NCBI GenBank assembly: GCA_947477655.1
Contig: CANJTS010000008.1
Span: 62,001-126,000, forward strand
Origin: CAILUG01 sp903844415
GTDB lineage: Bacteria > Pseudomonadota > Gammaproteobacteria > Pseudomonadales > Pseudohongiellaceae
Direction of reading: 5' to 3'
Length of the DNA stretch: 64,000 nucleotides
The translations under genes and the position numbers were made by a program. The notes beneath the pieces are model-generated. The model saw only the letters and a list, made by a program, of their open reading frames with translations, searched no databases and had not been told where the DNA came from. Every line of letters begins with the position of its first letter. Within the stretch, counting starts at the first letter, position 1. Positions 1-8,231 of the stretch are shown one piece after another.

Positions 1-2
1 TT

Positions 3-1166
3 CGTCGCGTCTTAAAATTGCTTGAAAGAATTGAGAATGGAACCTTAACTGTGCACTTTCCTGACCACAGTACTAAAGTTTATGGCAATGCTTCACTGCC
101 CCACGCGACCATCATTTTGAACAACTGGCAGGTTTTTTTTGCAAGCTTGAAATCAGGTGACATTGGCTTTGCTGAAACCTATGTTGCTGGCGATTGGAGT
201 ACGGCTTCATTGAGTGATTTACTTCGCGTATTGATTCACAACCGGCGCACGGTTGAAAGCCTTATGTTCGGCTCATGGTGGGGCCGCATTGCTTATCGCG
301 TTAAGCATTTTCTCAATCGCAATAACAAAGCAAACAGCCGCAAAAATATTCATGCCCACTACGACTTGGGCAACGCCTTTTATGAGCTTTGGTTAGACGG
401 CACCATGAATTATTCCTCTGCATTTTTTGAGGGTGATTATTCGCAAAAAATGGAAGATGCACAGCGTGCCAAAATCAGGCGTGCTTTGCGCATGACCGAT
501 GTAGACATTGGTTCGCGTGTTTTGGAAATTGGTTGTGGATGGGGCGCTTTAGCTGAGATGGCTACTTTGGATTTTGGTGCCAGCGTAACGGGTATCACTT
601 TGTCGGCTGAACAATTGATTTTTGCCAAAGATCGAATGACGGCGATTGGAAAATCAGCCCAAACAGATTTGCGTTTACAAGACTACCGCGACATCGACGA
701 TGGTCCTTATGACGCGATTTGTTCTATTGAAATGATCGAAGCTGTTGGTCAAGAATATTGGCCCACGTACTTCAAAACCCTAGGAAAGTTGCTTAAGCCT
801 GGTGGAAAAGCTTGCATTCAAAGCATTGTTATTGATGACGCTCTGTTTGACCGCTATGAAAAGTCAACCGACTTTATTCAGCAATATATTTTTCCTGGCG
901 GTTGCTTACCCAGCCCCACGGCATTTAGAAAACAAGCTCGCATTGCTGGCTTCGAGGTGATTGACGAATTGAGTTTTGGTGCTGATTATGCAGAAACTTT
1001 GAAGCGTTGGCGGCATGATTTCATGGCTCAACAAAAGAAAGTGTTGGCGTTGGGCTTTGATGATAAATTCTTGCGCCTGTGGGAGTTTTACTTGGCTTAT
1101 TGCGAAGCAGCTTTTACTGAAGCTAATACAGATGTGATTCAGTTCACGCTGCAAAAGTCAGTCTAA
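3..1166 (+). CDS. Cyclopropane-fatty-acid-synthase-like SAM methyltransferase (5' partial)
   Basis: Class I SAM-dependent methyltransferase of the cyclopropane fatty acid synthase family, which modifies unsaturated acyl chains of membrane phospholipids. The SAM-binding glycine-rich motif VLEIGCGWG lies near visible residue 170, preceded by the family signature HYDLGNAFYELWLD and followed by QEYWPTYF and a C-terminal RWRHDF segment. The frame is open to the left edge (R-R-V-L-K-L-L-E before the first possible TTG at 18), and homologues have N-terminal residues here, so the true start is outside the window. It is first of four close genes (DUF3833, SDR, NTF2-like). That neighbourhood resembles the operon linked to ECF sigma-E/ChrR singlet-oxygen responses. 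A CFA-like paralogue making furan fatty acids in such operons is an alternative specific role. Family is certain, substrate is inferred. Confidence 0.93.
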   Translation, partial: RRVLKLLERIENGTLTVHFPDHSTKVYGNASLPHATIILNNWQVFFASLKSGDIGFAETYVAGDWSTASLSDLLRVLIHNRRTVESLMFGSWWGRIAYRVKHFLNRNNKANSRKNIHAHYDLGNAFYELWLDGTMNYSSAFFEGDYSQKMEDAQRAKIRRALRMTDVDIGSRVLEIGCGWGALAEMATLDFGASVTGITLSAEQLIFAKDRMTAIGKSAQTDLRLQDYRDIDDGPYDAICSIEMIEAVGQEYWPTYFKTLGKLLKPGGKACIQSIVIDDALFDRYEKSTDFIQQYIFPGGCLPSPTAFRKQARIAGFEVIDELSFGADYAETLKRWRHDFMAQQKKVLALGFDDKFLRLWEFYLAYCEAAFTEANTDVIQFTLQKSV

Positions 1167-1236
1167 AATGATATATAAAGACCTTAAAACCTAATCGATT
1201 GACCCTAGGCCCAGCGCCGACTCACCGGAGTAGTAT

Positions 1237-1851
1237 ATGAATAGACGTTTATTGCTACAGGGCCTCACAACCCAACTTAGCGCCTCACTTTTTTTGCGCT
1301 CTGCGGGTATCGCCGCTGGTTCAGCAGGATTTTTGAGTTTGACAGGTTGCGCTTCCCCGCAAGTCTCTGACTACGCGTCGGAAACTCCGCACCTAGATTT
1401 GCGGACCTATTTTGACGGAACCGTCGATGCGTGGGGGATTTTCACTGACCGTAGTGGTCAAGTGGTAAAAAGGTTTACCGTTGTGATGGATTGCAAATGG
1501 CAAGGTGACGAAGGCGTATTGGATGAAGATTTTAGTTATTCCGATGGCACCAAGCAGCGACGCATCTGGCGCTTAAAGGCGCTCGCAAACGGTCAATACG
1601 AAGGACGCGCTGATGACGTCGTGGGCGTCGCATCTGGCGAAGTCCAAGGCAACGCATTACGGTGGCGATATACTTTGGCCTTACCGGTAGGGGGGTCTAT
1701 TTGGCATGTTCAATTTGATGACTGGATGTATTTGATTGACGACCGCGTCATGATCAACAAGGCTGCTATGAGCAAGTTTGGATTGTTCTTAGGTGAAGTC
1801 ACTTTGTCGTTCACGCGTCGTGTTCCGCTTGTAGCGGCACTCACCACATGA
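1237..1851 (+). CDS. DUF3833 family lipoprotein
   Basis: Small envelope protein of the DUF3833 family, function unknown. The N-terminus has Arg-Arg, a hydrophobic stretch and a lipobox ending L-T-G-C at about residue 38, so it is probably a lipoprotein. The mature part carries the family's conserved blocks: LDLRTYFDG, AWGIFTDRSG, FSYSDGTKQRRIW, DDVVGVASGEVQGNALRW and FDDWMYLIDDRVMINKAAMSKFG. An ATG with GGAG six bases upstream sets the start. The stop overlaps the next gene's start by four bases (ATGA), so translation is probably coupled. DUF3833 genes commonly travel with cfa, DUF2878, DUF1365 and flavin amine oxidase genes in photo-oxidative stress operons, which is the basis for the context inference. 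Confidence 0.9.
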   Translation: MNRRLLLQGLTTQLSASLFLRSAGIAAGSAGFLSLTGCASPQVSDYASETPHLDLRTYFDGTVDAWGIFTDRSGQVVKRFTVVMDCKWQGDEGVLDEDFSYSDGTKQRRIWRLKALANGQYEGRADDVVGVASGEVQGNALRWRYTLALPVGGSIWHVQFDDWMYLIDDRVMINKAAMSKFGLFLGEVTLSFTRRVPLVAALTT

Positions 1852-2720
1852 GCGTTGAAGATTCTAGTATTTCTAAAAATGATGCGCCTAATTCGGCAAC
1901 AGCGCACAGGTTGCCACCACTCAAGCGGCGCTTTGGCGCGGCACTGAACTTGCCTGTGACAAACTGGCAAGGCCAACGCATTTGGTTGGTGGGCGCGTCC
2001 AGTGGCATTGGGTTGGCGTGTGCCAAAGCATTGCATAAGTCTGGTGCGAAGGTCATCATTTCTGCCCGCGAATTATCTACGCTGTCCGACTGGGCGGTGG
2101 CTGCCGAACTTGAGGGTAACCCCCTAGAGTTGATACCGCTAGATGTCACTGATGAGTTACAAGTGAAATACGTAGCGAGGCAAGTTGCAAGCCGCGGCAC
2201 ATTGGACTTCATGCTGTATTGTGCTGGTCACTATCTGGCACAGCGAGCCACATCGTTTGATCTAACAGAAATGTTGCGCCATCAGGATGTTAACTACAAA
2301 GGCCTGCTGCACGTATTGGATGGTGTCTTACCCATTTTTTTGCAGCAAGGTGCAGGCCACATTAGTATCGTCAGCAGTGTGGCCGGTTGGCGAGGCTTGC
2401 CTAATAGTTTGGCTTATGGCCCTACCAAAGCGGCAATCACTAATTTGGCCGAGACCTTGTACATTGATTTACAAGACAAGGGCATTGGCGTGAGTGTAGT
2501 CAATCCTGGCTTTGTGGCAACGCCGCTGACAGCACAAAATACTTTTGCCATGCCGGCCCTCATCACACCCTACGAAGCGGCCAAGGCTATGCTTGCGGGT
2601 TGGGAACAAGGTTCGTTTGACATTAATTTTCCAAGGCGCTTTACATTTTGGTTGCAACTTTTGCGCTTGTTGCCCTACCGTATTTATTTTGCAATTGTTC
2701 GTCGATTGACGGGGCTTTGA
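1848..2720 (+). CDS. SDR family NAD(P)-dependent oxidoreductase
   Basis: Short-chain dehydrogenase/reductase with a Rossmann fold. The nucleotide motif VGASSGIG is at residues 48-55 (V replaces the usual T of TGxxxGIG), an Asp (PLDVTD) follows the third strand, the catalytic Ser is in SIVSSVAG, and the YGPTK segment gives the YxxxK Tyr/Lys pair. The first ~40 residues are an extra leader before the Rossmann fold with no clear signal peptide. The C-terminal RRFTFWLQLLRLLPYRIYF stretch is hydrophobic and basic and may attach the protein to the membrane, as expected for an enzyme acting on lipid substrates. The start overlaps the stop of the DUF3833 gene. The substrate is not evident; a fatty-acyl or lipid-peroxide-derived substrate fits the operon. 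Confidence 0.92.
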   Translation: MSVEDSSISKNDAPNSATAHRLPPLKRRFGAALNLPVTNWQGQRIWLVGASSGIGLACAKALHKSGAKVIISARELSTLSDWAVAAELEGNPLELIPLDVTDELQVKYVARQVASRGTLDFMLYCAGHYLAQRATSFDLTEMLRHQDVNYKGLLHVLDGVLPIFLQQGAGHISIVSSVAGWRGLPNSLAYGPTKAAITNLAETLYIDLQDKGIGVSVVNPGFVATPLTAQNTFAMPALITPYEAAKAMLAGWEQGSFDINFPRRFTFWLQLLRLLPYRIYFAIVRRLTGL

Positions 2721-2722
2721 AT

Positions 2723-3169
2723 ATGCTTAGTGATATTTGCGCACGACAACAATTCACCAAAATTGCTAACTACTTCGAATTACTCACACCACAAAGTGTG
2801 GAGCAGATCAAAAATTATTACAGCGCGTCTGCCCGATTTAAAGATCCGTTCAACGACGTGCAGGGAGTTGCCGAAATTGAACGCATTTTCCAGCACATGT
2901 ATGTGTCGTTAGACAACCCCCGCTTTGTGATCACTGCAACAGTGGTGGACGGCTCGCAAGCCTTTCTCACTTGGGAGTTTAAGTTTCGATTTAAGCGCTT
3001 TGATACCACCACTGAACAAGTGATTTTGGGTGCCAGTCATTTGGTGATAGATGATCAGAACCTTATTAGCCTTCATCGCGATTATTGGGATGCAGCGGAG
3101 GAGCTTTATCAAAAGCTGCCCGTGGTAGGCAGCTTGATGCGGTGGATTAAAAAGCGTGTTAGCTCTTAA
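2723..3169 (+). CDS. NTF2-like (SnoaL-type) family protein
   Basis: A 148-residue cone-shaped alpha+beta barrel protein of the nuclear transport factor 2-like superfamily. Recognisable features are the opening helix (FTKIANYFELLTPQSVEQIKNYYS), the first strand with FKDPFNDVQG, and later strands ending HRDYWDAAEELYQKLP. The frame is open upstream to 2648, but that part is shadow of the SDR gene; the ATG at 2723, two bases after the SDR stop, is the natural start. It closes the cfa-type operon. Homologues of this length sit beside cfa/SDR/DUF3833 genes in many gammaproteobacteria. No catalytic function is established. Confidence 0.85.
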   Translation: MLSDICARQQFTKIANYFELLTPQSVEQIKNYYSASARFKDPFNDVQGVAEIERIFQHMYVSLDNPRFVITATVVDGSQAFLTWEFKFRFKRFDTTTEQVILGASHLVIDDQNLISLHRDYWDAAEELYQKLPVVGSLMRWIKKRVSS

Positions 3170-3246
3170 TTACGTGACACCACTTAATTAAAGTGCGAAC
3201 CAAAAATTACGCAATTTTAAGCTAACGTGATTTTCCCAATCCTAGA

Positions 3247-5760
3247 TCAAAAATTGATCTGCAAGCCAGCTGTCACACGATGTTCCGTACCATCGTCTAC
3301 ACCTATTTTTGCGCCATAGTTTACCCACCAGTTCAGCCGCGCAGTTTCAAGTCCGGTCAGTATCAGCGAAGGTTCGGTGTATGCCTGCGTAAAGTTGGTG
3401 TATTCCACTGTTTGTGTGCCCATCGCATGGGCTGCACTTGCAAGACGCAATGATGATGTACTGTTGTCGGCATCGTTTGCGGTGTTGTAGGTGATCCGGA
3501 AAATAGAACGTATAACACCCATCGCCACTGACATTTCGCCGCCGAAGTAGCCGGTAACATCGCTGGTACCGTTGTTTGGATAAATGATGTTGCCGCCGCT
3601 TGCGCCAATTTCTGTATACCCATCGATGTCGGTTTCAAGCCAGCGAAAGCCTGCCAATGGACCGAAATTCAGATCATCCTTTTGTGTAATGAAGTAGCCT
3701 GCTTCTGTAGAAACTGTCAAGTTGGAACCCTTGGTGTTCCCCAGTGCGTTCAGTCCGTAGGCGCCAGTGCGGTAAATGTCGTCGAAGCCCATACTGCCGT
3801 AGCTTGCTGAGGCATTCGTGTAAAAGCTACCGCTGGTAAAAGCGCCGTACAGGGACAGTTGGTAAGCATCATAGTCTACACTTACACCGCCACTGCTTTC
3901 GGCATCGCCAGTTAAAAAGCCGCCTGCCATTCCAAAAATGGTAGTGTCATTGAGCGCAACATCGTAACCCACAACAATATTGTTCATCAGTGCTTCAGTT
4001 GTCTTGGCGCTTTCCTCTCGTTCTCTCCGGTTGCCTGCTACCCAGAGTGAACCCTCTGTGCCGTTTGCAGTTGAACTTATATTCGCGTGCCGCAAGGTTG
4101 ATAGATGCTGAGCAATGTTGTCTGTGTTCGCAGTGGCCATGTCGCGCGCTGCCGATGAAGTAAGGTTAAGCGTTAACGAGCCTACCTCGTGCATCGCAAG
4201 AAGATATTGTGAATCAACATACGTAGGTAGTGTCAGTCGGTACGCCAGTATCAGCGCATCACTATTGACAGCCTGTGCACATTTCTGACCGCCAACGCTG
4301 CAGGTAGACGAGAGAAAATCATTATCGTTGCCGATAAACAAGAAATAATCCTGCGGTGCCTTCTCGTCCAGTACCGGCACGAGCGCCATGCTTTCTAGTT
4401 TTTCGGTGAGCGTAAGACGCGTGGCAGAGACATTGGTGATATTGATACCGAACTTACCAAGCTGAGTTGTGTTGAGGATGTTGACGATTTCCACCTGGCT
4501 GACTGGCGTGATACCTGAATTGAGAACACCGCCAGGTGAGATTGGAGTTGTAGTGGTTTCAAAAGAGGTGCCTGCAATATTGGTAGCACCTGCAATATCG
4601 ACTAGCAAGATGCTTTTGAAAACCGGATTAAGATTAGCCTGGCCGAGTCCGTTACCATCGCGTGCTAGCACGAGAAACTGGCTGTCATTAAGTGCCAGAA
4701 TCTCTGACTGCGCAGCTGTGCGATTAACCGCACCACCGTTGCCATTTGAAGTAAATACTGGCAGTTGCATGACATAATCTGCAATGGGGTTAATGGGAGT
4801 ATTAGTCTGCGATATGTCATAGATCATCAGACGTGTATTGGTGCGCGTCTGCTGGTTAGTTGTGCTGTCTTGCATCGCCGCGCTCTGGAGCAAGGTTACA
4901 AGTTTTTTGTTGTCTGGGGTCAGAGTGATGCCTTCCAGGCCCTGGTTCAGGCGTCGACCAGTTGTGGCATCTGTGAGCGATGTATACGAAAGACCGCCGT
5001 CGGATGCTCGGGCAGTCAGTGCAGATGGCGGTTGAATAATACCGAGCATTGCACCAGATTTGTTAAAGTAATAAACGTTTGCACCATATTCGTCGGACAC
5101 ATAGAAGCTGCCATTGTTGAGAAAGCGCATGCTCTCTGCATCAAGGCTGATTTTTCCCGCGGCAGCGCCAACCGTTGAGCCTGGCAGCATCATGCCGTTC
5201 TGCGTGACGAAAGCAGTAGCACCAGTGCCCGGATCCAGTCCTGTAGTGACACGCCCATTAAAATCTTTTAAGAAAAAACCGCCTGTTTGGGTGAGCCCCA
5301 ACTGGTGCTGAGAATCGGCGCTGACAGGCAAGCTGGCACTGTCGAGATAGGGTTTGAAGTTCATGTCAAAGCGGCTGACTCGACCAGCGTAATCACTGAA
5401 GGTGACTGAACCGACTCCGTTAGGTCCGCGATCGGGCAGGGAATACAGTACACCAGTATAACCTGCTGCGGTCATGCGCCAGCTACCCGGTACGATATCC
5501 ATACCTGAAAAGGCGCCAAAGGTGTCACCATTGAAATCAAGGGTAGTTTCTGCGGCCAGGCGTGCCACGCCTTGCAAACCCTGGTTTATAAAAGTCTGAC
5601 CTTTGAATACGATCGATGTTGCACCGCTGGTAGTGACCACATTGGGTGTTGTGTACGCGACTGGATCAGCGAGTGTGTTAGTTGCTGTAATAGTTCCTAG
5701 TGCGATACCCATAAATAATGCGGAATAGCAAAAACTGGGCAGTTTGTAAGGTGACAGCAT
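3247..5760 (-). CDS. Autotransporter with phytase-like esterase passenger
   Basis: An 837-residue secreted or surface protein. After a signal peptide ending near TLADP, residues ~45-560 form a phytase-like/esterase-like beta-propeller passenger; visible blocks are YTGVLYSLPDRGPNGVG, FYVSDEYGANVYYF and NQGLEGITLTPDNKKLVTLL. Residues ~575-837 form an autotransporter beta-barrel (SLWVAGNRRE, alternating aromatic strands) ending in GLQINF with the terminal Phe that BAM recognises. The start is the ATG at 5760 because AAGGAA lies eight bases upstream; an ATG at 5790 and a TTG at 5796 are in frame but lack such a site. Expected substrates are phosphate esters or other esters at the cell surface. 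Family assignment is firm, enzymatic activity is inferred. Confidence 0.88.
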   Translation of the reverse strand: MLSPYKLPSFCYSALFMGIALGTITATNTLADPVAYTTPNVVTTSGATSIVFKGQTFINQGLQGVARLAAETTLDFNGDTFGAFSGMDIVPGSWRMTAAGYTGVLYSLPDRGPNGVGSVTFSDYAGRVSRFDMNFKPYLDSASLPVSADSQHQLGLTQTGGFFLKDFNGRVTTGLDPGTGATAFVTQNGMMLPGSTVGAAAGKISLDAESMRFLNNGSFYVSDEYGANVYYFNKSGAMLGIIQPPSALTARASDGGLSYTSLTDATTGRRLNQGLEGITLTPDNKKLVTLLQSAAMQDSTTNQQTRTNTRLMIYDISQTNTPINPIADYVMQLPVFTSNGNGGAVNRTAAQSEILALNDSQFLVLARDGNGLGQANLNPVFKSILLVDIAGATNIAGTSFETTTTPISPGGVLNSGITPVSQVEIVNILNTTQLGKFGINITNVSATRLTLTEKLESMALVPVLDEKAPQDYFLFIGNDNDFLSSTCSVGGQKCAQAVNSDALILAYRLTLPTYVDSQYLLAMHEVGSLTLNLTSSAARDMATANTDNIAQHLSTLRHANISSTANGTEGSLWVAGNRREREESAKTTEALMNNIVVGYDVALNDTTIFGMAGGFLTGDAESSGGVSVDYDAYQLSLYGAFTSGSFYTNASASYGSMGFDDIYRTGAYGLNALGNTKGSNLTVSTEAGYFITQKDDLNFGPLAGFRWLETDIDGYTEIGASGGNIIYPNNGTSDVTGYFGGEMSVAMGVIRSIFRITYNTANDADNSTSSLRLASAAHAMGTQTVEYTNFTQAYTEPSLILTGLETARLNWWVNYGAKIGVDDGTEHRVTAGLQINF

Positions 5761-6151
5761 AAAGAGGTTCCTTGTGAATTGAGAATTCATCCGCAAACGG
5801 GCTTTTTACAAGTTATCAAGAAGAAATTAGATTTATATAAAGAATGACCTTGCAATTTATAAAGCCAAAGACCTACCAGTTTGACTGGAGCAAGGGGCAG
5901 GGGCACATACTGACCAACAAATTAGGACAATTTTGCTCAGGATTCAGTTATGCTCTAGAACATTGCCGTATGTTCATGACATACACTGTGCAACCAGCTG
6001 AGTGTAGGCGCGTGAATTGATGTTCTGAATTTCACGTTTCATGCTGATAGATTTCCACATGATTAGACTATTATTGTGGATCTCACGCCTTTTCACGCCA
6101 CGTCCACCAACGCGGCATTTTAAGTTTTCATCGATCCTTCAGGGGGAAAGT
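5761..6151. promoter_or_regulatory. Divergent intergenic region with imperfect dyad
   Basis: This 391-bp gap separates the divergent autotransporter and exported methyltransferase genes and should hold both promoters. No open frame of interest was seen. An imperfect palindrome at 5968-5984 (GTATG, one unpaired T, TCATGA, CATAC) is a possible operator but matches no regulator I recognise. A strong ribosome binding site, AGGGGGAA, ends the region at 6141-6148 just before the methyltransferase start. Confidence 0.35.
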
Positions 6152-6871
6152 ATGACCTTTAAAATCAAGACAATCATTGCAAGCATGGGGCTAACACTGG
6201 CACTGGGCACAAGTGCGTGGGCTGCACCTGCTGCCGATTTCATGGAAAAGCTAGAGGCCGAAACGCGTCCTCTGGTAGACCGCGAACGTGACGGCGCACG
6301 CCGGCCTTTTCAAGTTATCAACTTGCTCGGCATTTCTGAGGGCATGACAGTTATAGATGTGGGCGCCGCCGATGGCTGGTTTACCCGTGTGTTGTCAGCA
6401 GCTGTTGGTCCATCAGGAAAAGTGATCATGCAGGAAGGCGCGCGTGCACTTGAGACAGACGAGGGGGCTGCACCCAAGGCAACCGCTGCAGCTCTGGGCA
6501 ATGTAGAAGTATCCTTTGAAGCTCTTGGCGGCGTTGGCACCAACGTTGCCGATGCCGCAATAACTGCGCTCAATCTCCATCATGCTAATGACGAGCGCGG
6601 CACTGCAGCAATGAAAGATCTTTTCCAGGTTCTCAAGCCTGGTGGAGTAGCAGCAGTGATCGACCACGTTGGTACGCTCATAACTCCTGCCAATTCTCAT
6701 CGTATTTTGGCTACTATAGTCAAAGGGTGGATTCAAGCAGCAGGATTCGAGATCGTGGTGGAATCCGACATCCTCCGCAACACAGCCGACGACCATATGC
6801 TTTCGGCTATGGCTCCAGAACTTGGCCGCGATACCGATCAGTTCATGTTTGTGGTACGCAAGCCGAAGTAA
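6152..6871 (+). CDS. Exported class I SAM-dependent methyltransferase
   Basis: A 239-residue protein with a clear Sec signal peptide (MTFKIKTIIASMGLTLALG... ending SAWA|A) followed by a class I methyltransferase fold. The SAM motif is in TVIDVGAADGWFTRVL near residue 66, and the later FQVLKPGGVAAVIDH block is the family's post-motif. The ATG at 6152 is chosen because AGGGGGAA precedes it by a few bases and the signal peptide begins there; the upstream in-frame extension to 6041 has no site. A SAM-dependent enzyme with an export signal is puzzling because SAM is cytoplasmic, although this subfamily with leader peptides is widespread in Proteobacteria. Substrate unknown. The gene ends in a strong terminator. 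Confidence 0.85.
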   Translation: MTFKIKTIIASMGLTLALGTSAWAAPAADFMEKLEAETRPLVDRERDGARRPFQVINLLGISEGMTVIDVGAADGWFTRVLSAAVGPSGKVIMQEGARALETDEGAAPKATAAALGNVEVSFEALGGVGTNVADAAITALNLHHANDERGTAAMKDLFQVLKPGGVAAVIDHVGTLITPANSHRILATIVKGWIQAAGFEIVVESDILRNTADDHMLSAMAPELGRDTDQFMFVVRKPK

Positions 6872-6887
6872 TAAGAAAACGAAATGT

Positions 6888-6956
6888 GGGGCTTGGAATA
6901 GCTTGATTAAGTGGTTATTAACTACCTTGATCAGATGAATCCAAGCCCCTTTTTTA
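6888..6956 (+). terminator. Rho-independent terminator or attenuator before tadA
   Basis: The arms GGGGCTTGGA (6888-6897) and TCCAAGCCCC (6940-6949) pair perfectly and are followed by TTTTTTATTT. The sequence between them can also fold on itself (GATTAAG... / ...CTTGATC). It ends the methyltransferase transcript and stops only 23-38 bases before the possible tadA starts. Confidence 0.85.
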
Positions 6957-6993
6957 TTTGTATCAAACTACTCCATCCATGATGGACACGAAG

Positions 6994-7464
6994 ATGTCAG
7001 CACAAGATGAATACTGGATGGGCAAGGCTCTGGCATTGGCCCAACAAGCCGCAGCTGTAGGTGAAGTTCCGGTGGGTGCGGTGCTGATATTCAATGATGT
7101 ATTAGTAGGGGAAGGCAGCAACCGGGCGATTACCACTAATGATCCCACTGCGCATGCAGAAATAGTTGCGTTGCGACATGCCGCCTACCATCTTCAAAAT
7201 TATCGTCTGCCAGACACAACTTTGTATGTCACCCTCGAACCTTGCACTATGTGTGTGGGTGCGCTCGTTCATGCACGTATCAAGCGCTTAGTATTTGGCG
7301 CGTTAGAACCCAAGGCAGGGGCAGTGTGCAGTCGCTTTCAGTTGTTGCAACAAAAAGGCTTCAATCATCAACTTGAATGTCAGCAAGGCATATTGGAGAG
7401 TGAGTGCGGCCAAGTTTTGAGTGATTTTTTTCACCAGCGGCGTGAGCAAAAGAAATTAAGTTGA
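6994..7464 (+). CDS. tadA: tRNA-specific adenosine deaminase TadA
   Basis: Zinc-dependent deaminase converting adenosine-34 to inosine in the anticodon of tRNA-Arg(ACG), needed to read several arginine codons. The active site is complete: HAE in PTAHAEIVAL supplies the zinc His and catalytic Glu, and PCTMC supplies the two zinc cysteines. The length of 156 residues fits the family. Starts are ambiguous: ATG at 6979, 6982 or 6994. I chose 6994 because MSAQDEYWMGKAL aligns with the usual TadA N-terminus; none has a strong ribosome binding site. A terminator hairpin ends just upstream, leaving little room for a separate promoter. Confidence 0.95.
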   Translation: MSAQDEYWMGKALALAQQAAAVGEVPVGAVLIFNDVLVGEGSNRAITTNDPTAHAEIVALRHAAYHLQNYRLPDTTLYVTLEPCTMCVGALVHARIKRLVFGALEPKAGAVCSRFQLLQQKGFNHQLECQQGILESECGQVLSDFFHQRREQKKLS

Positions 7465-7504
7465 TGGCAGTTTGATCACAACTTCTGCAATTAAATTATT
7501 CAGT

Positions 7505-7540
7505 AAAAAATCCGATAAATTGACTTTATCGGATTTTTTT
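7505..7540. terminator. Bidirectional terminator between tadA and torF-type porin gene
   Basis: TCCGATAAA (7511-7519) pairs with TTTATCGGA (7525-7533) around a five-base loop, with an A-run on the left and a T-run on the right. It is therefore a good rho-independent terminator read from either side, serving tadA (plus) and the porin gene (minus), which converge here. Confidence 0.9.
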
Positions 7541-7589
7541 GTGCGGAGAAAAAACGGATAGGATCTGCTTAGGCTCTACAGTGAAACAA

Positions 7590-8231
7590 TTACCAAGTCT
7601 TGGAAACGGTGAAGACCAACGCCTGACTTGCATCGGGCTTGCCACTGCTGTCCAGTTGATCGGAAAGTTCGTCGCTGCTAAATATGACATCTAGGCCAAA
7701 GTCAATTTCGGAAATGGAAGTGTCATACCCCACTTCAAAATAGTCACCAGCAAAATCTTTACCAGAAGAACCAAATGTGCCGTGGAAACCGGATTGGCTA
7801 AGTGTTAAACCTAGAAAATCGTAATCAGCAGGAGTGCCGAAACCGTCGTACTCACCGTTGGAATATTCCACGCTGAGAATCTTGTATCCTGCTTTAAGAT
7901 TAAATTCCTGGTAGGTGTCATCAAATTGTCCGGTGTAGTAGTAGCCGGTCATGCCAGCGCTGGCAGTAAAATCGCCAGAAGTAATGCCGTAACCAAAAAA
8001 TCCATCAACTTCCAGGCCATCACCTACATCTCCGGTCCAGCCACCAGCGAAAAAACCATTTTCGGTTAAAGTAACACCAGCACTTGCTGACGCTGCTTTT
8101 TGTAGAATACCTCTAAAGTAATATTCGGACGCAAAACCTGCGTTGTAGGAGACTTCTGCAAAGGCGCTGGCAGATGCCAAACCGCAAGTAACAAGCGCAA
8201 TGCCTACAGCCAATTTTGAAACTTTTTTCAT
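7590..8231 (-). CDS. TorF family putative outer-membrane porin
   Basis: A 213-residue small beta-barrel protein of the TorF/TIGR02001 family. It begins with a signal peptide (MKKVSKLAVGIALVTCGLA... ending AFA|E) and continues with the family opening VSYNAGFASEYYFRGI, repeated amphipathic strands rich in Gly and aromatics, and a terminal SKTW with an aromatic last residue. The ATG at 8231 is preceded by AGGAGAAAG; the 47-codon upstream extension is not used. Related genes frequently adjoin glnK-amtB in other Proteobacteria, and here a sigma-54-type promoter lies upstream, so control by nitrogen status is plausible. The transported solute is unknown. Confidence 0.9.
   Translation of the reverse strand: MKKVSKLAVGIALVTCGLASASAFAEVSYNAGFASEYYFRGILQKAASASAGVTLTENGFFAGGWTGDVGDGLEVDGFFGYGITSGDFTASAGMTGYYYTGQFDDTYQEFNLKAGYKILSVEYSNGEYDGFGTPADYDFLGLTLSQSGFHGTFGSSGKDFAGDYFEVGYDTSISEIDFGLDVIFSSDELSDQLDSSGKPDASQALVFTVSKTW

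Noticed and set aside
18..1166. Complete cfa-like gene starting at TTG 18
   Set aside because: The frame is open to the window edge and homologues have additional N-terminal residues, so it is treated as 5' partial.
3153..3232. Imperfect inverted repeat GTGTTAGCT / AGCTAACGTG as a terminator
   Set aside because: The arms are far apart, pair imperfectly, and no T-run follows; it may be chance.
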